From Phylloscopus collybita (Eukaryota; Chordata; Aves; Passeriformes; Phylloscopidae), in the NCBI GenBank assembly GCA_027886175.1, contig JAJNNQ010000078.1, positions 930,001-994,000 of the forward strand: a stretch of DNA of 64,000 nucleotides, read 5' to 3'. Positions 57,476-64,000 of this stretch are shown one piece after another. Numbering within the stretch: position 1 is the stretch's first letter; every line of letters starts with the position of its first letter. Both the position numbers and the translations under genes were made by a program. Below the pieces are notes generated by a model. That model ran no database searches, was not told the DNA's origin, and saw nothing but the letters and a program-made list of their open reading frames with translations.

Positions 57476-57840
57476 CCTAGGAGTCTCTCCAATTGTTGCA
57501 GTACGCAGCCTCCTTTTTATCCTGATTTTCCCTTCTGCATCTCCCTCTCCCTTTGCCCGGTGGCGAACTTCCTTGGAAAGTTCAGACTTCCCGATCCGAT
57601 TGCTGCATGTCCTCGTTAATATGCACCCCCCTTTTGTTTCACATCCGATATTCATGGCTCTGTTCAGTCTTTGTTCTTCTTCTCCATGTTCAGGAATTCA
57701 GCAGGATCTTGGCTGAGCAGCAGTCCGTGTCAATGAGTAACATTTTCTGAAACTGATGTTTTCTCTCGTTCTTTCCTTATTTCCAAGTCCTCGGCCCTAT
57801 CTCCAAGCAGATTCACTCACTGGCTCTGTTTTTTTCTTCC
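57373..57840 (-). mobile_element. LTR P, copy E
   Basis: Minus-strand copy flanking CpG island 2 on the right; a partial plus-strand copy (56200-56325) flanks it on the left. Confidence 0.65.
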
Positions 57841-59159
57841 TGGGTCCTGCTTGGATTATGGATTATTCTCAGTGTCCTCAATTCTGAAAAAAAAACCCGA
57901 AAATTCAATTTTAGAATATTTTCCAAAAGTCCAGTAAGGGGAAAAACTAGGACAGTGTCCAGCTCTGGCCATCAGCCAAGGAACACCCTGCACATTAAGG
58001 CAGCCTTATCTATGCACTGTTCCTTTACTGAGGTGCATACATATTCATGAGTTTCATGCTCTGTTCAAATGTTATTGGGAGATTTTGATGTTATAGAAAC
58101 TTTTCTTTTGCTTTTCTGCTCTGGCTTATCTACATAACATCCTGTAGATCAGGTCAATCTCTTTTATTTCTTCTTGTGGCCTCATCCTGATGTTTCATAT
58201 TTCCCTGATAGGGAACAGTTCACAAACTCTTCTCTCATTCTTCTCAGCTGCTCTGGTTTGTGTGACCCTTATCTCATCCCTTGGAGAGGTCAGTCAGCAG
58301 CTGTGGGAAACAACCTGATTGCTTTATACAGTTCTCTGGGTTACACAAAAGTAACAGCCCTTTGACCATTTTCTATTTTGCTCAGGCCTACAGTACAATG
58401 CATTCATTCCATTATTAGTTCTAGAAGCTGTAAGGTGTCTACATCAACATAAAATACTCATCTCACTGCTGCTTCCATGAGTTACACGGTGCAGACTTCA
58501 AATGAGCAATGAGGTTAAATTAGCAAGCAGCTCAAAGGGATTCTAAACTGCACTGTGCTTACAATCAATAACCACAGATAAAGACCAACACACAGATGTG
58601 AAAGCCAATGTTCTCGGGTCATTTTCAACAATTCCCTGTCCTTTTGTAGCCCTTTGTGGCTCAGGAGGCCTGGCTGCCACCTGCATCCCCTTGCTCAGCT
58701 GCTGAATGAGCTGCACTCAGCAAGGTGTCCTGCAGGGCCCAAAGATGAGAGTTGCTGTAGCACAGAAGAGGAGGAAGAGCATTTGTTTAACCCCTGGTGT
58801 GCCACAGAACCCGAAAACCGTGTCCCATTCCCATCCTTTCCACGTTTGGGCTGGAACATGAGCTGCTTTCTTATTTCCTTTGTTCTCTGTTTCCCCACTT
58901 TTCCATTGTCGTCTCTTTGCCAGCAGCATCTTGAGTCATTTAATTTTCCACACTGTGCTCCTCCTTCTGCTCATGGATAATCTGATCCCATCCCATGGTG
59001 AAATGTTGTGTTCTCGGTTTGAGTGGGTTGGTGGGCCAGACTCAGGAACTGGATCTGTCTGCTTGGTTCTTATTTGGAGGTGTTCCTGAGAGCTAATTAT
59101 TGCTTGCAGTGTCCTTGTGCCCTGCAGCTGGAATCCTGATTCCTTCCCAGGGGTTCTTT
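57841..59159 (+). repeat. Block K, copy E
   Basis: Third copy of the block at 19561-20779 and 30061-31321. No gene recognised. Confidence 0.5.
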
Positions 59160-59164
59160 GGGTC

Positions 59165-59778
59165 TGTTGGGGAAGATGAAAAAGGAAAACCTTATAAATA
59201 TGACTGCTTAGTTTTTGACAATATGAAACCTATAAGTGAAATAGAATTGAAAGCAAGTTTTGATGTTTAGAGCTTTAGTTACTGGACAACTGTAGAACAA
59301 GAGTGTGGCCGGCTGCAGGTTTTGATTAAACAATGTCCTTCTCCTCACTGAAAGTCCAAGGGTCAGAGCAGACCCTACCAGCTTGGCAGAAGGGGTCCAA
59401 AGAATAGTTTTTAGGGTTTAAAATATAGTACAGCATGGTAATGTAATGATTCTTATAGGCTGTAGGTAAATGCTATAGGATTTGTATCTTGTATTAGATT
59501 GGTTGGTGTAAGTTAGAATATTCAGTATAGAAGAAGATTTAATGTATTGTACTGGGAACTTCGCTCTCTTACTACTCTCTTACTGCTCTTACTACTCTTA
59601 CTTCTCTTCAGTCTCTCTCTCTTGCTCTTGCTCTTCTCTCTTTCCCGGCTCTTCTCTGAGCTGCAGCTGGCAGCTCTTAGCAGGGCCCTTTCACCCACGC
59701 TCTGTGCAATAAACCACACGCTTCAAGACCAGCCTTGGCTCCAGAGATCTCTCATCACCGTCCCCCCCGGTTCCCACA
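59165..59778 (+). mobile_element. Solo LTR with 5-bp target duplication
   Basis: 614 bp, TGTTGGGGAAG to GGTTCCCACA, with GCAATAAACCACACG near 59706. Flanked by GGGTC (59160-59164 and 59779-59783). The other four gag relic copies have a single uninterrupted GGGTC (or its equivalent) here, so the insertion is specific to unit E and late. A five-base duplication fits gammaretrovirus-like ERVs. Confidence 0.9.
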
Positions 59779-60055
59779 GGGTCGGCTCTCCCCTGCCCAG
59801 GAGGGCAATGCCTCTGCCAGGTCCTTGTGGCCGAGCCGGTGCCCTGGGTGCTGGGGCCCCCTTGGGCCCTGGGCTTGATCCCTCAGGGGCTGTAGAAACT
59901 CTGCCATGGCCTTTGCCTTCCCCTTGGCCTTTTCCTTATCCCTTCTTGCCTTCCCCTGCTGTGCCTTTGTGACCAAGTGCTGCAGGGGCTTCTTGTGTCC
60001 CTCCTGCAGCCCCCCTGAGTGCCTGTGGGTGCTCATCCTCTGACAGCTGCTGAGC
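59779..60055 (-). pseudogene. ERV gag C-terminal relic, copy E
   Basis: Minus-strand AMAEFLQPLRDQAQG copy, interrupted on its 3' side by the solo LTR at 59165-59778. Confidence 0.6.
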
Positions 60056-60089
60056 CCCTTCACCTTTTCCCTTCCCAGCACACCAACAC

Positions 60090-60430
60090 CATCCATCCCC
60101 TGTTGTCTAAATTCCTTCTTGACTTTCTTAATTGCCACGCTGGGTGTCCATGTCCTTAATTACCTCTGGGAGAATGTGCAAACTGCCTTGACATTCTCCC
60201 AAGGGACCCTTCAGGGATATTTTGGGATCATCATCCGTTTTGCTGGGACCCATTTGTGGCTTTCCCTTTTCCACCCTGCATGGGTGCCCTGCCATGTTTC
60301 CTCCCTGAAGATCCCAGTGTCCTCCCTGATGAGATTTTCAGTGCTCTCTCCCTGCTGACTCTTCCCAGCCCCCCCTGATCTGTCACTCGTCTGTCTCCTG
60401 GACACTCTCGGGTCTCCAGTCAATCCTGGG
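60090..60430. repeat. ZNF-unit flank block N, copy E
   Basis: Direct copy of 2100-2420. Confidence 0.6.
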
Positions 60431-60965
60431 GGAAAGAGGAGAAGGGAAGGAGAAGCAGGGATGAAGAACAAAATGGTCAAAGGATAAACATGGGAGGAGA
60501 AGGTGGGATTGTGCAGGAGAAGGAGGAATAGTAGGAGGAAGAGGAGTGTGAGGAAGAGGAGGAGGAGCAGGAAGAGGAGGCAGCACAAGGTTCCACCCCT
60601 CCCTGGATCTGCAGCCTCCCCCAGCCTCAGGAGCGTTGCCACCCCACATGCAGCAGGTGACTGGGAAGGGAGATCCAGGATTTTCCTGGGAGTGAATCTT
60701 GGTGTTTCTGAGTTTTATTGGGCTAAATGTTGGTGCTTTGGGTTTTTGCAAGGGGCTGAACCTTTATGTTTTAGAAGAGGTTTTGATCTGTCTTGATGTT
60801 TGGAGGACTTTTGGGCTGAATCTTTGTATTTTGGAGGTTCTTAAAGACACAAGGTGCAAAATGATTTCCTGAGATGAACTTGGGCAAGGAGGAACCCCCA
60901 GCCTAAGGCGCTCTCTTCTTGTTTTTTCCCTAAACCTGGATTTTTCATTCCCAAGGAGTGTCTGG

Positions 60966-61706
60966 ATGGAGGAGGAGGAAAAGCCCCGGAGATCCCGCAG
61001 GAGGAGGGGCTGCAAACCCAGCCCAGGGAGGTGTGAGGAGGAAAGACCCAACCTGTGCCAGGAGGGCGGCCGGAGATCCAGCCGGAGCTCAGAGCTGGAG
61101 GAGAAGCCTGATGGAGGGGAGAAGCCCCAGAAGTGCTTGGAATGTGGGAAGGGCTTCAGCTGCAGGTCCCACCTGATCCGACACCAGGTGATCCACACTG
61201 GGGAACGGCCCTATGAGTGTGAGGAGTGTGGGATGAGCTTCAGCTGGAAGGGCAATCTTAGGCAACACCAGAATATCCACACTGGGGAAAAGCCCTATGA
61301 GTGTGGGGAATGTGGGAAGAGATTCAGAGTAAGCACAGCCCTGACCCGGCACCAGGTGATCCACACTGGGGAACAGCTCTTCACCTGCTTGGAATGTGGG
61401 AAGGGATTTGGACAGAGCTCCCACCTGAGAAAGCACCAGCGCATCCACACTGGGGAGAGGCCCTACGAGTGTCTTGAGTGTGGGAAGAGGTTTCAGACAA
61501 ACTCTGATTGCCTGGAACATCAGCGGATTCACACGGAGGAGAGGCCCTTCTGCTGCCCTGACTGTGGGAGGGGCTTCAAGCACAACTCCGCTCTCACTGT
61601 CCACCGGCGCATCCACACCGGGGAGAGGCCCTACAAGTGTTCTAAATGTGGGAAGAGCTTCTCACAGACGGGTCACTTGACCAGACACCAACAGAGCCTC
61701 CACTAA
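60966..61706 (+). CDS. C2H2 zinc-finger protein E, 7 fingers
   Basis: 246 residues from ATG at 60966: leader [15 protein letters not shown] and seven C2H2 fingers, two fewer than B, C and D and half of A. All zinc ligands are present; the last finger ends RHQQSLH with a four-residue His spacing. The missing fingers are in the middle: E fingers 1-3 align with A-type fingers 1, 4 and 11, suggesting in-frame loss between repeats. The acceptor before the exon reads CCCTAAACCTGG where A has CCCCAAACCAGG, so the AG is lost. The mRNA structure is therefore doubtful; an unspliced or alternative 5' end would still include the ATG. Confidence 0.75.
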   Translation: MEEEEKPRRSRRRRGCKPSPGRCEEERPNLCQEGGRRSSRSSELEEKPDGGEKPQKCLECGKGFSCRSHLIRHQVIHTGERPYECEECGMSFSWKGNLRQHQNIHTGEKPYECGECGKRFRVSTALTRHQVIHTGEQLFTCLECGKGFGQSSHLRKHQRIHTGERPYECLECGKRFQTNSDCLEHQRIHTEERPFCCPDCGRGFKHNSALTVHRRIHTGERPYKCSKCGKSFSQTGHLTRHQQSLH

Positions 61707-61984
61707 GGGGATCCCTGGGAGTGCCCTGAGAGCGGGAAGAGCTTCGTGCGCTGCTCCAGCTCCATCCCCTGTGGGAGGATCGGCGTTGGATGATCCCCAG
61801 TGACCCCTGTTGGGCAGAAGCCTGGTGATCCGTGATCCTGGTGATCCGTGTTGGGAAGACACCTGGCTGAGGGGGCTCCACATCTTTTTGGCTCCCCATG
61901 GGCACCTGGATGAATGCAGGGGCAGGAACATCCATTGGGACGCAGACAGACAACTGAGAATTCCTTGTGGAGAGTGGATTTGTT

Positions 61985-62260
61985 GCCTTCCAACCTCTGG
62001 GATTCCATAATTTTGATTTCGTATTGCCCGAGGGCATCTTCAGCACCCAAATGGTGATGAACTGGGGCCAACATTAAAGTTTTGAGACAGTGGGGTGGAA
62101 ACCCCTCTAATAAAGGTTATTCCATCCCTCCCAAGCACGTGGATCCTCAGCTGGCAGGGACACAGAAATCCTCTTCTTTTTGTCTGGATTTGCTTTTCAT
62201 TTCTCTTCATCCCTATAAAAAAATCCCACACTGGACTAAAAATAAGGACATTGAAATAAG
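61985..62260. other. Downstream flank of ZNF E with CR1 remnant
   Basis: Short CR1-like remnant (CCTTCCAACCTCTGGGATTCC) and flank matching 5730-6000. No gene. Confidence 0.4.
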
Positions 62261-62987
62261 ACCTGGGTGAGAACATGGGGGGACATAGACATGAAAAGAC
62301 ATGGCGACACATGGACATGGAGGGGGATGTAGCCATTCATGGGGACACAGAGGGACATTGGCTCAGATGGAGATGTGGGGGACAATGAGAGGGACGGAAA
62401 CCTGGTGGGGAGACAGCCATGGGTGAGGCCATGGTGGGACATGGCCATGGCCAGTGCCATGGGGGGAACTTGCAGGGGCTGTGGGGGATGCTGGGTGTGA
62501 GGGAGCTGAGGGTTCCTGGGAGGGACTTGGGGCTTGCTGAGGGCTTTGGGGACCCCAGGCCAGGCGGCTCCGGCAGCGCTGGGAGACCCTGGCGGAGGTT
62601 CTGGGGCAGCTGCTCAAGGAGCCCCTGACCTGGAGCCCCAGCCAGGCATTGGGCTCCTGGAAGGGAATGAATGTGCTTGTCCCCAGGAGGGAAATCCCAG
62701 CAGCCCCAGGGTGTTTGGGGCAGCTGAGAGGCCACAGCAGGGAGGGGAAAGGCAGACAGAGCTGTCCCTCTCCAAAAGTGCCCCTAAAACCCCCCAAACT
62801 CATGGATTCTTTGCAGGAAAAAGCTGCCAGGAGGTGCCTGAATTAAGGGAAAGGAGGGATGGGACCCCGAGACTGAACAAGAGAGGCCTGGAACCCCCAA
62901 ACCCAAGCATAGATGTCTTGGGTTATGGAACCAAAAATGTGTATTCTGTTTCATGTGTGGAAAGCAGCTGGAGAGATGTTTATTTAT
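62260..62987. repeat. Duplicated block shared with ZNF A unit
   Basis: Matches 6001-6694. The leucine-rich segment reads RQRWETLAEVLGQLLKE after CCCCAG at 62564-62569. Host gene unknown. Confidence 0.4.
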
Positions 62988-63629
62988 TGTTATGGTGGAT
63001 TTTTATTGTGTTTGCAATTGCAGCTCAGTTTTAATGGTCAGTTTTATACACCACCTAGATTTTGTATTGTTACAGTATATTTTTTCCTTAATGTATTGTT
63101 CCTTTCCCCCTGTATTGTTGGTTCTGCCCTGGTTGTCTGTCTTCCCTAGACCTGCCCTTCCCTCCCCCTACAGAATTGTCAGTGCTTCCCTCACCCTGCC
63201 CCTTCTTCCAGACCCTTCCCTGTCAATCCCCCAACGTTCGACGCCCCAGTGGTTGGTTTAAACTGTTCCCTCCCCTTGTGTTCTTTCATCGCTCTGTGCA
63301 TTGTACTCCTTGCCTTATATTCCTCCCCCATGTCACCCTTATTGGTTGGAAATTGTATCCTCTCCCAAGACCTCCCCCACTTAGAAGCCCCTGCAAGCCC
63401 AGGTTCTGTGCCTTTTTCTGTCCCTGACCCTCTGGGCAATAAACACCTTTGGAAATCACACAGAAGGCCTCTCCCTGTTCCTTGTCCCTGCCCTGGACGC
63501 GTGCCACCTGTGCTATAGAGCAGCTGTGCCCTGCAGCTGCAGCCCGGATTGCCTGGCTTTCTGGGGGCAGCCCACTCCTGGCGCCGGTGCCGGGAGCTGG
63601 CTGGGCTGAAGAACACCGGCATCGCCTCA
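62988..63629 (+). mobile_element. Solo LTR M, copy E
   Basis: 642 bp, TGTTATGGTGG to GGCATCGCCTCA, with GGGCAATAAACACC near 63437. Same flanks as the full element in unit A, so one copy lost its interior by LTR-LTR recombination after duplication. Confidence 0.8.
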
Positions 63630-64000
63630 AATGGGGACAGGGATGGGAACACATGAATGGAAATGGGGACACCAGGACTGGAATGGAGACACCAGGAGCA
63701 GGCTGGGGACATCAGGAGGAGGTTGGGGACTTGCCAGTCACATCCAGCTCCGTGTTCCATGTCAGGTGTCCCCAGGAGAGGTTTGCCCGCGTCGGGCTCC
63801 TGGAGGAGCAGTGAGATGGGAGGAGGGGTCAGGCCAGGCCTCATTGTCCACGACCGTCCTTGAGTATCCCAAAATCAGGGTTCGGGATCTTGGAGAAGTT
63901 CCCTGGCTATGACCATGACCTGAGCCATGGCTGTGAGATGAGAGTGACCATGAGTGACACAACCCTGAGATGACCATGACCATAAGATGATGGTGATCAG
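63630..64000. repeat. Minisatellites E (GGGGACACCAGG and start of CCATGA)
   Basis: Direct copy of 12489-12950. Cut by the window end, where a further convergent unit is expected. Confidence 0.6.

Overview
The window looks like a bird genome, most likely a passerine. It has CR1 LINE ends, MHC class II B exons with GC-rich introns full of short tandem repeats, a family of single-exon C2H2 zinc-finger genes of the kind expanded in songbirds, and many avian-type endogenous retroviruses (ERVs) and solo LTRs. It reads as an MHC class II B / zinc-finger cluster built by repeated segmental duplication.

Five related zinc-finger (ZNF) genes alternate in strand: A (+, 3975-5312), B (-, 17186-18094), C (+, 32578-33486), D (-, 50238-51146) and E (+, 60966-61706). 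Plus-strand starts are spaced about 28.5 kb apart. B and D are direct copies offset by about 33.05 kb. Convergent intervals (A-B, C-D and beyond E) carry the same series of elements: LTR M, a CCATGA minisatellite, LTR S, LTR T, more minisatellite, LTR L and a CR1 end. Divergent intervals (B-C and D-E) carry a CpG island flanked by inverted arms. Each ZNF unit also carries a fragment of an old retroviral gag, and the outermost copies extend into protease and polymerase.

The C-D interval is a large palindrome centred near 41.87 kb. Each arm carries an MHC class II B copy: left on minus (38810-40649), right on plus (43093-44917). Exons 2 to 5 are recognisable. Exon 1 is absent, exon 2 has the same frameshift in both arms, and an LTR abuts exon 2 in sense orientation. 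Intron 2 holds a class II X-Y promoter module pointing the opposite way to the gene. The spacer holds a CR1 end and a 38-bp minisatellite. Both copies are probably pseudogenes, although the beta-2 and transmembrane exons are intact.

Nested insertions can be ordered. In A-B, a complete but non-coding LTR retrotransposon (6695-12488) contains a 7SL-RNA-derived segment. Its 3' LTR is split by a minus-strand ERV (9575-12470) with 6-bp target duplications and a tRNA-Trp-like primer site. That ERV carries a gag start, a GC-rich apparently non-viral segment and an internal poly(A) tract. In B-C, a 7.25-kb ERV (21107-28360, 4-bp duplications) splits an older LTR. All coordinates are read by eye; repeat edges without a target duplication are accurate to tens of bases.
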